This document shows, one piece after another, positions 7,447 through 16,342 of a DNA stretch of 38,964 nt. This stretch comes from RGIG4140 sp045638265 (GTDB lineage Bacteria > Pseudomonadota > Alphaproteobacteria > CAAHEQ01 > UBA3637), in contig JAZUBA010000037.1 in assembly GCA_045638265.1 (NCBI GenBank), positions 1-38,964 on the forward strand. Reading direction: 5' to 3'. A model generated the notes under the pieces. It did not search any database and had not been told where the DNA came from. It was given only the letters and a program-made list of their open reading frames with translations. The stretch's first letter is position 1, and the number at the start of each line of letters is the position of its first letter. The position numbers were made by a program, and so were the translations under genes.

Positions 7447-9600
7447 TTATTTCTTTCTTTTTGATTTTGTTTCAATCGGTTGCAAAGTTAAACTACCTGT
7501 CAAAACATCACACTCTCTTAAAATAACTTTAATTTTATCACCAACAGCATATTTTTTACCACTTGAACGGCCAATTAAAATTTGATATTCATCATCAAAT
7601 TCAAAATAATCACTTGTCAAAATACGCATCGGAACAAATCCATCTGCACCATAAGTCATCAACCGAACAAATATACCAAAAGAAGTAATAGCAGAAATCC
7701 GTCCTTCAAAAGAATGGTTGACCTTGTTTTTCAAAAAACCGGCAATATATCTATCATTTGCGTCATGTTCTGCTGAAGCGGCTTGTCGTTCCGTGTAAGA
7801 AATATGTTGAGCCGTTTGAGAAAATGTTTTTTCTTCCTCTGCCGTTAAACCACCATCCCCTAATTTTAAAGCAGAAACCAGAGCCCTATGAACCATAATA
7901 TCTGCATATCGTCTGATAGGTGATGTAAAATGAGCATATCTTTCTAAAGCTAAACCAAAATGACCAATATTTTCAGGATTATATTGCGCTTGTGATTGCG
8001 ATCTTAATACAGTTTCATTCACAGCAAAGTCTTTTTCAGAACCTTGAAAATACTTTAATATTTCATTAAAATCACTCGGAAGAGAATGCGTATTTAAAGG
8101 TATTTTTGATTTATAATGGATACCCGCTAAAAAACGATTTAAAGTATTCATTTTTTCAAGACTTGGCTTATCATGTATACGATACATAACCGGCTTGCCT
8201 TTTTCCTCCAATGTTTCAGCTGCAGATACGTTAGCTAAAATCATCAATTCTTCTATCAACTGCATACTTTCAGTTTGTATACGTTCCGTAATTTCTGTAA
8301 CTTTGCCATATTCATTCACACGCACAACTTGTTCAGGAACATTAATTTCAATGACACCTCTTTTGTTTCGTTGTTTTCGTAAAAGCTGATAAACCTTATA
8401 CAAAGTTGCTATTTGCGTTTCTAATCCTAATATTGGTTGTTTACCTTGAATAGCATCTTCCACTTCATCATACGTCAAGCGTCTTACAGATTGTATAATA
8501 GCCCGATGAAATGTATGTTTACGTTTACGCCCGTTTTTATCTATCCAAATTTCACACACAAGAGATGCCCTCGGTTCATTCGGATTTAACGAACAAACAC
8601 CATTAGATAATTCAAACGGCAACATTGGTATTACTTTATCCGGAAAATAAACGGAATTACCCCGCACCCATGCATCTCTATCTAATGCTGACCCACTTCG
8701 CACATACCAAGCTACGTCAGCAATACCGACCATAATGTGATATCCACCTTTATTATCCGAACTTAAATCTTCTTCTGCCCATACAGCATCATCAAAATCC
8801 CGTGCATCTGCACCATCAATTGTAACAAATGGAATATGTTTCAAATCAATTCTATTTTTATCATTTAACTGAACAGAAACTTTTTGAACCTCTTTTTCAC
8901 TCTGAACAGAAAAAGAAACAGGCAAACGATGCATAAAAATAGCACTCAATGTCGGTGCAAACGGCTCATCAGCAGAGCCTATACGACGAACAAATTTAGC
9001 CACCGGATTACGTGAACGAATCATCGGAATATCTACAACTACCAAATCACGATTATGAACTTCACGAGGAACATCTAACAAAAGAAACGGTTGCGCAATA
9101 CGTCTATCCAAAGCATAAACTTTGCCGTTTTCGTACATACCGACAATGTTATTATCTCCGGCACTAATCCGCCTCAATACAACACCCTCATAAAGCTGAT
9201 TACCAATATATTTCACTTTTGTTTGAACAATATCCCCAATACCTGCTGGTGGATTAATATTGTTTTTAACAATTAAAATTTGGGGAGATGGTTTATTTTC
9301 CGGCCATTCAAGAGGACGAGCCAATAAATCACCCATGGAATCTTCCCCTGTTATTTTAAGCTGGCAATGTTCAGGTAGACGACCTGTTACTTGTAAGCGG
9401 TAAGATTTTGCATGAACATCTCGTTCTAATACTCCCGTTTCTTTCAGCTCTCTTAACATATTTTTAAGCTGAACACGATTATCACCTTTAATATGAAACT
9501 GACGAGCAATATCCTTTTTTGAAACACTACCGCTTTGTGCATTTAAATAATCCGTCAGTTCTCTCATGGACGGTAAAGTATGTGATGCTTTTTTAACCAT
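7447..9600 (-). CDS. rnr: Ribonuclease R
   Basis: 3'-to-5' processive exoribonuclease of the RNB family that degrades structured RNA and acts in RNA quality control. The start is ATG at 9600 (MVKKASHTLP), with AGGAAAGGG 7 nt upstream. An in-frame TTG at 9621 lies before this ribosome site and was rejected. The protein has 717 residues. The order is a winged-helix N-terminus (residues about 10-60), cold-shock-like domains, the RNB catalytic domain with the four-Asp motif DGADARDFDD at 262-271, and a C-terminal S1 domain (FEGRISAITSFGIFVRL). It ends in a short basic tail (KSKRKK) typical of RNase R and absent from RNase II. The length is slightly below E. coli RNase R (about 810), as expected for the shorter tail. 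Confidence 0.95.
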   Translation of the reverse strand: MVKKASHTLPSMRELTDYLNAQSGSVSKKDIARQFHIKGDNRVQLKNMLRELKETGVLERDVHAKSYRLQVTGRLPEHCQLKITGEDSMGDLLARPLEWPENKPSPQILIVKNNINPPAGIGDIVQTKVKYIGNQLYEGVVLRRISAGDNNIVGMYENGKVYALDRRIAQPFLLLDVPREVHNRDLVVVDIPMIRSRNPVAKFVRRIGSADEPFAPTLSAIFMHRLPVSFSVQSEKEVQKVSVQLNDKNRIDLKHIPFVTIDGADARDFDDAVWAEEDLSSDNKGGYHIMVGIADVAWYVRSGSALDRDAWVRGNSVYFPDKVIPMLPFELSNGVCSLNPNEPRASLVCEIWIDKNGRKRKHTFHRAIIQSVRRLTYDEVEDAIQGKQPILGLETQIATLYKVYQLLRKQRNKRGVIEINVPEQVVRVNEYGKVTEITERIQTESMQLIEELMILANVSAAETLEEKGKPVMYRIHDKPSLEKMNTLNRFLAGIHYKSKIPLNTHSLPSDFNEILKYFQGSEKDFAVNETVLRSQSQAQYNPENIGHFGLALERYAHFTSPIRRYADIMVHRALVSALKLGDGGLTAEEEKTFSQTAQHISYTERQAASAEHDANDRYIAGFLKNKVNHSFEGRISAITSFGIFVRLMTYGADGFVPMRILTSDYFEFDDEYQILIGRSSGKKYAVGDKIKVILRECDVLTGSLTLQPIETKSKRKK

Positions 9601-9679
9601 AGCATAACCCTTTCCTGACAATCTGATAACTTAATTTATTTTACCATATTTTATACATTTATGCAATATCAGACAATAA

Positions 9680-9710
9680 AAAAACGTCTTTCATTCAGAA
9701 AGACGTTTTT
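9680..9710 (-). terminator. Rho-independent terminator of the 210-residue gene
   Basis: A 13-bp perfect stem (AAAAACGTCTTTC / GAAAGACGTTTTT) with loop ATTCA is followed on the minus strand by a T-run. It lies just beyond the stop at 9719. Confidence 0.88.
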
Positions 9711-9718
9711 GTTAAAGC

Positions 9719-10351
9719 TTAATCAATAGATTTCATTAATTCATTAAACATTTTTTCAAATCCGGCTTTTTCAACTATTCGCTGTGCCGTTTCATCAAAC
9801 AACATACACGCATCCGTTAAATTTAAAGCTTGTTCCTGTTTTTCAGTCCAAATAACCTGATCTTGTTGAATACCTTGTTCTTTGGCTTTTACAATTTTAA
9901 CAAACATACGTTCATTAGATATTAGTTCTTCGGCAATATCTTGTGAAATTTTTGGATAAATAAGAGCATCATACTCTGTTAATACCGTTTCAAGAGATTT
10001 ACCTCTACGACCCCATGCTCTGTCAATTTGGTTAATTTCTTTTTTAAATTTTTGACTAAAATACTCCGGATAATTTTTTAACGGCATATTAGCTTCCGTA
10101 CAAACTAAACTATAAGCAACCAAATGACGATAAACAATACCAGACACAACGGTTAGTTGATCCATTGAACTGTTTTTAATATCAGAAAAACTCTTTGGTG
10201 TTGGTATTTCAACAACTTCTGAATCAACTTTTTCAGAACGGTTTTGTTCCGTAGAATTAAAAATACCTAAACCGGCAAACAATATTAAAACGAGAATAAA
10301 AAGAGAAAGAAAAAATCTTTTCTCTGTACGTTGTTTTGCTTCTTCTACCAT
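9719..10351 (-). CDS. Single-pass membrane protein of unknown function
   Basis: A 210-residue protein that I do not recognise. Residues about 13-31 are one membrane segment (FFLSLFILVLILFAGLGIF) after a short basic cytoplasmic start, so the rest should be periplasmic. The soluble part is mostly helical with two Cys (VCTEAN and DACMLF) that could form a disulfide. The ATG at 10351 has AAAAGGAC upstream. The gene is flanked by terminators on both sides and so is transcribed alone. It has no visible enzyme motif. Confidence 0.8.
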   Translation of the reverse strand: MVEEAKQRTEKRFFLSLFILVLILFAGLGIFNSTEQNRSEKVDSEVVEIPTPKSFSDIKNSSMDQLTVVSGIVYRHLVAYSLVCTEANMPLKNYPEYFSQKFKKEINQIDRAWGRRGKSLETVLTEYDALIYPKISQDIAEELISNERMFVKIVKAKEQGIQQDQVIWTEKQEQALNLTDACMLFDETAQRIVEKAGFEKMFNELMKSID

Positions 10352-10436
10352 ATTATTGTCCTTTTCCAGAATTAAACAATCTAAGTTTTGTATACATCAT
10401 TTCGCATAAAATTGCAAGTATGATTCTCAATAAAGA

Positions 10437-10462
10437 AAAAGCACTCCATTCAGAGTGCTTTT
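10437..10462 (-). terminator. Rho-independent terminator of ileS
   Basis: A 10-bp perfect stem (AAAAGCACTC / GAGTGCTTTT) with loop CATTCA is followed by a T-rich stretch on the minus strand, 8 nt past the ileS stop. Confidence 0.88.
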
Positions 10463-10470
10463 CTTTTAAT

Positions 10471-13400
10471 TTAAGCTTTTTGAATATCAAAACTAATTAC
10501 AGAATCACCTAATTCTTCTGTTTTAGCGTGTGTTAAATCACTAGAAACAGATAATTCAACAGCTAATACTTGCTCTTGTATATATTTTTGATGTTCTGCT
10601 ATAGCGTCATTCACCAAAGTTGAATCACTATGATAGAATAATTTAATTCTATCTGAAACATCAAAATCTTTTTCTTTTCGTTCTGATTGAATCATACGAA
10701 CAAAATCACGAGCAATACCTTCTTTTTCCAATTCAGGTAAAATTTCGGTATCTAACTGAATAACAGCTGTATTATCAGGTAACGGTTGTCCATCAAAACC
10801 TTCTTTCATAACTAAACGTAATTCATATTCTTCTGATGTCAATACTTGACCGGCAATACTTAATGTACCATCTGCATTTTGACTCCATTCACCTGTTTTA
10901 GAAGCAGCCATGATATCTTTCATAAAACGCCCCAATCGTTTTCCGATTAATGGGGTTTTTAAATATAAGAATGTATCAGCAACAGATTGAATATTTGTTG
11001 TTAATTCAACATTTTTAACATTAACTTCATCTTTAATCACTTCTACAAAATCATATAATTGTGAAGCTTTTTCTCCGGCAACTGTCATTGATTTTAACGG
11101 TAATCTGTTTCGTAATTTATGTTCTTCACGAATAGATTTAACCGTAGAAGAAACCATACGAACCAAATCCATTTGAGCCATTAATGTTTCATTGACATTC
11201 AAACCAGTGACATCAGGGAAATCTGTTAAATGAACTGATTCGTTGCCAGTTAATCCTCGATAAACATATTCTGCTGTCATCGGCATTAATGGTGCCATAA
11301 TACGGCAAAGTGTTTCTAATACTGTATATAATACATTAAAAGCATTTAAATCTTGTCCATCCCAGAAACGAGCTCTTGAACGACGAATATACCAGTTATT
11401 TAATATATCTAAAAACTCTGCACATTCATTACAGGCTTTATTTAAATCATAGCCCGACATACCTTCTTTAACGCTTTCGGTAAGCAATCTTAATTTAGAT
11501 AAAATATATTTATCCAAAACATCTGGTGAATCAACCGTTTTTGTAGCCTTAATACCTTCAGCATTGGCATACAAACAGAAGAAATAATAAGCATTCCAGA
11601 AAGGCATTAAAGCTTTACGAGCATTTTTAGCCACTTCTTTACCATCTTGGTCTAAAGCTACGTTTCCGCCCTTAATGACAGGAGATGAAATAAAGAACCA
11701 CCGTAAAGCATCAGATCCCATTGTATCTAAAACAATATTCGGATCTGGATAATTCTTTAATTTTTTAGAAAGTTTTACACCACCTTCTGCCATAATTAAT
11801 CCCGTACATAAACAATTTTTATAAGCCGGTTTGTGATGTAATGCCGTACCTAAAACGTGTAAAGTATAGAACCAACCACGTGTTTGATCAATAGCTTCTA
11901 CAATAAAATCAGCTGGAAAATGGTTTTCAAACCACTTTTTATTATTAAATGGATAATGAATTTGACCTTCCGGCATAGAACCGGATTCAAACCAACAGTC
12001 AAAAACATCACTCACACGTCGCATCATTGTTTTTCCTGACGGATCATCCGGATTTGGATAAACAACATCATCAATCATCGGACGATGTAAATCGGTCATT
12101 TCAAAACCGGTTTTTTCTTTAATTTCTTTAATTGAACCAAAAACATCAATACGAGGAAATGCAGGATTGTCTGATTTCCAAACAGGAATAGGTGTACCCC
12201 AGAAACGATTACGGGAAATTGACCAATCTCTAGCCCCTTCTAACCATTTACCAAAACGACCGTGTTTTAAATGTTCCGGCGTCCAAGTAATTTGCTCATT
12301 TAAAGCAACCATTTCTTCTCTAAAATCAGTTACTTTAACAAACCAACCACTCATTGCTTTATAAATTAACGGCTGATCTGTTCGCCAACAATAAGGATAA
12401 CTATGAGTAATTTGTTCTTTTTTAACAAGACGACGATTTTCCTTCAACCAACTCATAATGGCATCATTTGTTTCAAAAACCTGTTGTCCTTGATAATCAG
12501 GAACTTCAACTGTAAAACAACCGGCTTCATCAACAGGGCAGACAACTGGAAATTCTTTATCTAAAGCCCGACAAACATCAAAGTCGTCTTGACCAAATCC
12601 CGGTGCAATATGAACAATACCCGTACCATCTTCCGTTGAAACAAATTCTCCAGATAAAACTTTAAAACAACCTTTTTCTTTCAAAGAAACAAAATACGGA
12701 AACATGGGCTCATAGGACAAACCAACCAATTCAGATCCTTTAATTGTTCCAACAGCTTCCGCATGTTGTAATTGTTGTTTGTAACGACCTAATAAAGCTG
12801 TAGCTAACACATATTTTTCATCACCTTCTTGCATAATCGTATATTCAATATCAGCTCCAACAGCCAACATTAAGTTAGAAGGTAAAGTCCATGGTGTTGT
12901 TGTCCACACTAATAAATTTAAACCATTTTCCAATTTAAATAAAACGGTAATAGCATTATCCGTCTTATCACGATATCCTAGATTAACTTCAAAGTTAGAA
13001 ACAGGTGTTTGGGCACTCCACGAATACGGTTGAACACGATAATCTTCATAAACCAAACCTTTTTCATACAAAGCTTTAAAATTGGCAATAATGGATTCCA
13101 TAAATGACAAATCCATCGTTTTATAATCATTATTATAATCAACCCATCGACCAATCCGTTTAAATGTATCTGTCCAAATTGTTGAATATTTTAAAACATT
13201 TTCACGACAAAAAGCATTAAATTTATCAATACCATAAGCTTCAATAGCTTTGTGTCCTGATACATTCAATTCTTTTTCAGCAGCCATTTCTGCAGGTAAT
13301 CCATGGCAATCCCAACCCAAACGACGTTCCACTTTTTTACCACACATTGTTTGAAAACGAGCAACAGTGTCTTTCACATAAGAAATCATAATATGACCAT

Positions 13401-13581
13401 AGTGAGGCAAACCATTTGCAAACGGAGGACCGTCATAAAACACAAATTCTTCAGCGTTTTTACGAATTTCTATTGATTTTTCAAAAGTTTTTTCTTTTTC
13501 CCACGAAGCAATAACTTCTTTTTCCATTTCAGGAAAACTGATTTTTGCCGGCAAATCCGGATAATATTTTTGTTGTACCAT
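10471..13581 (-). CDS. ileS: Isoleucyl-tRNA synthetase, eukaryote-like (type 2)
   Basis: Class I aminoacyl-tRNA synthetase that charges tRNA-Ile, with an editing domain. The start is ATG at 13581 (MVQQKYYPDLP), preceded by GAAGGGA. An in-frame TTG at 13623 has no ribosome site and was rejected. The 1036-residue length and the signature around the HIGH motif (PPFANGLPHYGHI, HYGH at about 60-63) are those of the eukaryote-like clade. The common bacterial form is about 930 residues. The KMSKS equivalent is KLSKKLKNYPDP near residue 600. The second clade includes natural mupirocin-insensitive enzymes, so the cell may be insensitive to that drug; this is inference. The upstream region is short and has no T-box. 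Confidence 0.96.
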   Translation of the reverse strand: MVQQKYYPDLPAKISFPEMEKEVIASWEKEKTFEKSIEIRKNAEEFVFYDGPPFANGLPHYGHIMISYVKDTVARFQTMCGKKVERRLGWDCHGLPAEMAAEKELNVSGHKAIEAYGIDKFNAFCRENVLKYSTIWTDTFKRIGRWVDYNNDYKTMDLSFMESIIANFKALYEKGLVYEDYRVQPYSWSAQTPVSNFEVNLGYRDKTDNAITVLFKLENGLNLLVWTTTPWTLPSNLMLAVGADIEYTIMQEGDEKYVLATALLGRYKQQLQHAEAVGTIKGSELVGLSYEPMFPYFVSLKEKGCFKVLSGEFVSTEDGTGIVHIAPGFGQDDFDVCRALDKEFPVVCPVDEAGCFTVEVPDYQGQQVFETNDAIMSWLKENRRLVKKEQITHSYPYCWRTDQPLIYKAMSGWFVKVTDFREEMVALNEQITWTPEHLKHGRFGKWLEGARDWSISRNRFWGTPIPVWKSDNPAFPRIDVFGSIKEIKEKTGFEMTDLHRPMIDDVVYPNPDDPSGKTMMRRVSDVFDCWFESGSMPEGQIHYPFNNKKWFENHFPADFIVEAIDQTRGWFYTLHVLGTALHHKPAYKNCLCTGLIMAEGGVKLSKKLKNYPDPNIVLDTMGSDALRWFFISSPVIKGGNVALDQDGKEVAKNARKALMPFWNAYYFFCLYANAEGIKATKTVDSPDVLDKYILSKLRLLTESVKEGMSGYDLNKACNECAEFLDILNNWYIRRSRARFWDGQDLNAFNVLYTVLETLCRIMAPLMPMTAEYVYRGLTGNESVHLTDFPDVTGLNVNETLMAQMDLVRMVSSTVKSIREEHKLRNRLPLKSMTVAGEKASQLYDFVEVIKDEVNVKNVELTTNIQSVADTFLYLKTPLIGKRLGRFMKDIMAASKTGEWSQNADGTLSIAGQVLTSEEYELRLVMKEGFDGQPLPDNTAVIQLDTEILPELEKEGIARDFVRMIQSERKEKDFDVSDRIKLFYHSDSTLVNDAIAEHQKYIQEQVLAVELSVSSDLTHAKTEELGDSVISFDIQKA

Positions 13582-13621
13582 ATTTTTTCCCTTCTCTGTT
13601 AAATAATGTTGACAGTATGCC

Positions 13622-13672
13622 AAATAAAAAAAAGAAAATCAAGCAAAAAACAAGATTATCTTTTTTTTATTT
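13622..13672 (-). terminator. Long AT-only hairpin, probable terminator of the chpT-like gene
   Basis: A 14-bp perfect stem (AAATAAAAAAAAGA / TCTTTTTTTTATTT), extended by a few pairs inward, encloses an A-rich loop. It sits between the chpT-like stop (13709) and the ileS start, so it would end the sucC-sucD-chpT transcript. It contains only two G/C pairs, so its strength is uncertain. Confidence 0.5.
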
Positions 13673-13708
13673 TTCAAATTGATAAATTTCAAAAAAACGC
13701 ACAAATTA

Positions 13709-14245
13709 CTAATCTACAATTTCAAAATCTATTTTGTTTTCAAAAGTATGAATATGGATGTTTTTATGTTGATTGTTTAACCACTCCCGAATCCATAAAA
13801 CAGCTGTATATTGTGGTTTTAAAATATATTCTCCGCCTGTTAAAATCTGAACCTTAGCTTCATCTAAAATAATTTTACTCCCTGAAATTGTATATCTGCT
13901 TGGAGAAATACCAATCTTCCCACCCCGAATTAAACATTCCGATGCAAGCAAAACAAAAGCCAAAGAAAGGCGATTATCAACAACACCATCAACAAAGCAC
14001 TCTGAAACACCTGTTTTTAAATAATTATCAGCTATTTCATTTGTTATTTCTGTTTCCAATCCTAAAAAAGCCCGAAAAAACTTTAATCTGGCACTTAAAA
14101 CCCGAGATGAATTTTTTAATAAAGCAATACCATCCTGTACAAACGTTTCATCAATTTCAAACAATTCTATCGTATTACCAAGGGTTCCGATTGTACCAGC
14201 TAAATCATGACTGACTTTTGTCATATACACTTCATTTAACGTCAT
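13709..14245 (-). CDS. ChpT-like histidine phosphotransferase
   Basis: A 178-residue protein resembling ChpT, which in Alphaproteobacteria passes phosphate from the hybrid kinase CckA to CtrA and CpdR. The N-terminal helix carries the phospho-acceptor motif KVSHDLAGTIGTLGN, with His at residue 13. The family has a two-helix DHp-like part followed by a degenerate kinase-like ATPase fold, and the rest of the sequence fits this (LAFVLLASECLIRGGKIGI). It is shorter than Caulobacter ChpT (about 225). The ATG at 14245 overlaps the sucD-like stop by 14 nt, with GGAG before it. An internal ATG at 14224 (MTKVSHDL) is possible, but the first has the ribosome site. The overlap suggests translation coupled to the sucC/sucD-like genes. 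Confidence 0.78.
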   Translation of the reverse strand: MTLNEVYMTKVSHDLAGTIGTLGNTIELFEIDETFVQDGIALLKNSSRVLSARLKFFRAFLGLETEITNEIADNYLKTGVSECFVDGVVDNRLSLAFVLLASECLIRGGKIGISPSRYTISGSKIILDEAKVQILTGGEYILKPQYTAVLWIREWLNNQHKNIHIHTFENKIDFEIVD

Positions 14246-15152
14246 TTTTTTTCTCCGATTTTCCTTTTTCTTTTTTAGAAGTAAAATATTCCGCTATTTT
14301 AAAACCGATTTTATCAAATCGTGTAATTAAAATCATACCGGCATCTGCACAAATTTTACGTTTATAAGCAACAACATTATCTATTTTTTGAGTAGAACAG
14401 CCCAATAAAGGAACCGAACTAACCTGTTTTGTGGCACGTCCTGCCAAATAAACAAATACTGGTTTTTTGGGTTTGTTTTGCTTTAAATAATCAGCTAATT
14501 CCATTTCAAAATGACTGTTTACTTTACCGATAATCAAAATAGCTGATGTAGATGTATCAGACAACAAAGCTTCAACAACCGGCACAAAAGATGTACCCAA
14601 TAAAGCACCTGAACCAATACCTATACATGTTGAAACGCCTAATTTTTGCCCTGATAATTGTTGAACAGATTCATATGTTAACGAACTGGAACGTGACACA
14701 ATACCAATATTTCCTTTAGGAAACAAATCAGCCGGCATATTACCAGCCAAAACCTGCTCCGGAACCACAATTCCCGGAGACGCCGGACCTATTAAGTAAA
14801 CATGATGTTTTTTAGCCAACGCACGCATACGCAATACATCATGATATGGTACATGTGTTGTAGTGCAAATCACCAATGGAATATGAGCCTTAATAGCTTC
14901 TTCCGTATCCGCATAAACACGTGTTGGACTTGAAAAAACAACACTAACTTTTGGTTTTGTTTTGCGAACAGCCTCTTTAACCGTTGCATAAACAGGAATA
15001 TCCATAAAACGGGTAACACTCTTATCTCTACTAATACCACTCACAATATGAGATCCATAAGCAATAGCTCGTTCTATATGAGTTGCCCCTGTTGCACTGG
15101 TAATTCCTTGACATAAAATAGGTGTTTCTTTTGTAGGAAATTGAATCATCAT
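14232..15152 (-). CDS. Succinyl-CoA synthetase alpha-like protein lacking the phospho-His segment
   Basis: A 306-residue protein of the SucD family by overall fold order: N-terminal CoA-binding Rossmann domain (QGITSATGATHIERAI), GPASPGIVVPE, GIVSRSSSLTYE, CIGIGSGALLGTSF, and a C-terminal ligase domain. In normal SucD the segment KGKRMGHAGA carries the phosphorylated His. Here the aligned stretch is VSSVPLLGCST (residues 244-254) with no His. The CoA-pocket motif GPNCPG reads GPASPG, and GDPI reads SGAL. The frame is intact and overlaps its partner's stop by 4 nt (ATGA). Enzyme activity of the usual kind is therefore unlikely. A structural or regulatory role with the co-transcribed chpT-like gene is possible. 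The tail after residue 290 is Lys/Glu-rich. Confidence 0.82.
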   Translation of the reverse strand: MMIQFPTKETPILCQGITSATGATHIERAIAYGSHIVSGISRDKSVTRFMDIPVYATVKEAVRKTKPKVSVVFSSPTRVYADTEEAIKAHIPLVICTTTHVPYHDVLRMRALAKKHHVYLIGPASPGIVVPEQVLAGNMPADLFPKGNIGIVSRSSSLTYESVQQLSGQKLGVSTCIGIGSGALLGTSFVPVVEALLSDTSTSAILIIGKVNSHFEMELADYLKQNKPKKPVFVYLAGRATKQVSSVPLLGCSTQKIDNVVAYKRKICADAGMILITRFDKIGFKIAEYFTSKKEKGKSEKKNDVK

Positions 15153-16300
15153 AACAAACTCCCAACAGACTTAACAATAGAAATAACAGCCTCTTCCGGT
15201 TGTTTAATCACAACAAACGGCAAATGACTTTCAAACAATAACCGTTCCCCAATATGAGCATTGGTACCATCCATACGAACAACTATCGGAATATCTGCCG
15301 AAATTTCACGTGAGGCTTCTATCAACCCTTGCGCAATAGTATCACAACGGGTTAATCCTCCAAAAATATTAATAAAAACCCCCTCTACATTCGGAACAGA
15401 TAAAGCCATTTTTAAAGCTCTGGAAACAGAATCACCTGTCGGCTCCGTTCCAACATCCAATAAACAAGCTGGTCGACCTTGATGCGCTTCCAACAACTCT
15501 ATTGTTGCTCCTCCCAAACCGGAACCATTAACCAAACAAGCAATATTTCCTGTAAAAGGCGTATATCTGAAATTATATTTTTCTGCCAATGCTTCTTTTT
15601 CTTTTCCTTCCGGACTTTCTTTTAATGCAAGAACATTTGAAAACCGTTCAATTGATTCATTATCAAAAATAATACGACCATCTTCAATAACCCATTGATT
15701 ATCTTGCGTTAAAACCAAAGGTAAAAATTCAATTCCAACCGCATTATAATCAACAAACACTTGAAACATTTGTTTTAACAATAATAACAATTTAGCTTGA
15801 AGTGCATTCGAAACATCAAACAAACGAATCACTTTACACCAAAACAAAACTGTTGGTTTTAACGGAACTTCTAATTCTTGAATACAATCTTTTGTTTGAA
15901 CAACAATAACATAAGTGTGTTTAACAAAATCCAAGCGAATAGATATACCAAATTTTTCTTTAACTTGACAAACCTCTTCAATATAAACACGCTGAATTAT
16001 TTGAGCCTCTTTCATAGAAGATGTCAAAAAAGGATGACCTAACATATTTTCTGCAATTTGTATAATTTCTTCGGGTGTAGAAGCTTCTTGTACACCTGAT
16101 TTTTTATCGTCTGAAGCATCAATAAAAACACCCTCCGACCAATTACGATCGTGAATTTGCACTTTGACCCGCCATTTCTTTCCTCCTATTTTTTGAACAG
16201 CTCTACCAGCTTCTTTAGGAGTATAAACAACCATTCCATTTAAAACAGACAAATTGTGTTCTTTAAAGAAACGTTTATTTTGATATTCATGAATATCCAT
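15149..16300 (-). CDS. Succinyl-CoA synthetase beta-like protein with altered ATP-grasp motifs
   Basis: A 383-residue SucC-family protein. The start is ATG at 16300 (MDIHEYQNKRFF), which matches the family start MNLHEYQ and has AGAGG upstream. An in-frame TTG at 16342 was rejected. The ATP-site Lys is kept (K46, RVKVQIH), but the following Gly loop GGRGKAGG reads DRNWSEGV (51-58). EINPL, whose Asn binds metal, reads EFLPL (191-195). The Gly-rich DVGGGA reads DVGTEPT (282-288). The interface motif NIFGGLTRCD (311-320) is kept. The gene therefore keeps the shape and subunit surface of SucC but not its nucleotide chemistry. It is the first gene of the sucC-sucD-chpT-like operon. A true sucCD is not seen in this window. 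Confidence 0.82.
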   Translation of the reverse strand: MDIHEYQNKRFFKEHNLSVLNGMVVYTPKEAGRAVQKIGGKKWRVKVQIHDRNWSEGVFIDASDDKKSGVQEASTPEEIIQIAENMLGHPFLTSSMKEAQIIQRVYIEEVCQVKEKFGISIRLDFVKHTYVIVVQTKDCIQELEVPLKPTVLFWCKVIRLFDVSNALQAKLLLLLKQMFQVFVDYNAVGIEFLPLVLTQDNQWVIEDGRIIFDNESIERFSNVLALKESPEGKEKEALAEKYNFRYTPFTGNIACLVNGSGLGGATIELLEAHQGRPACLLDVGTEPTGDSVSRALKMALSVPNVEGVFINIFGGLTRCDTIAQGLIEASREISADIPIVVRMDGTNAHIGERLLFESHLPFVVIKQPEEAVISIVKSVGSLL

Positions 16301-16314
16301 AAGACCTCTATTAA

Positions 16315-16342
16315 ATAATATTGTCTTATTAATTTGACACAA
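16315..16342 (-). promoter_or_regulatory. Possible promoter of the sucC-like operon
   Basis: On the minus strand TTGTGT (16342-16337) and TATTAT (16320-16315) are separated by 16 bp. The predicted start would be close to the ribosome site at 16305-16309, leaving a very short leader. This is weak support only. Confidence 0.3.

Noticed and set aside
13582..13708. A possible T-box leader before ileS
   Set aside because: The gap is only 127 nt, contains an AT-only hairpin and has no specifier-loop or T-box sequence. T-boxes are not expected in Proteobacteria.
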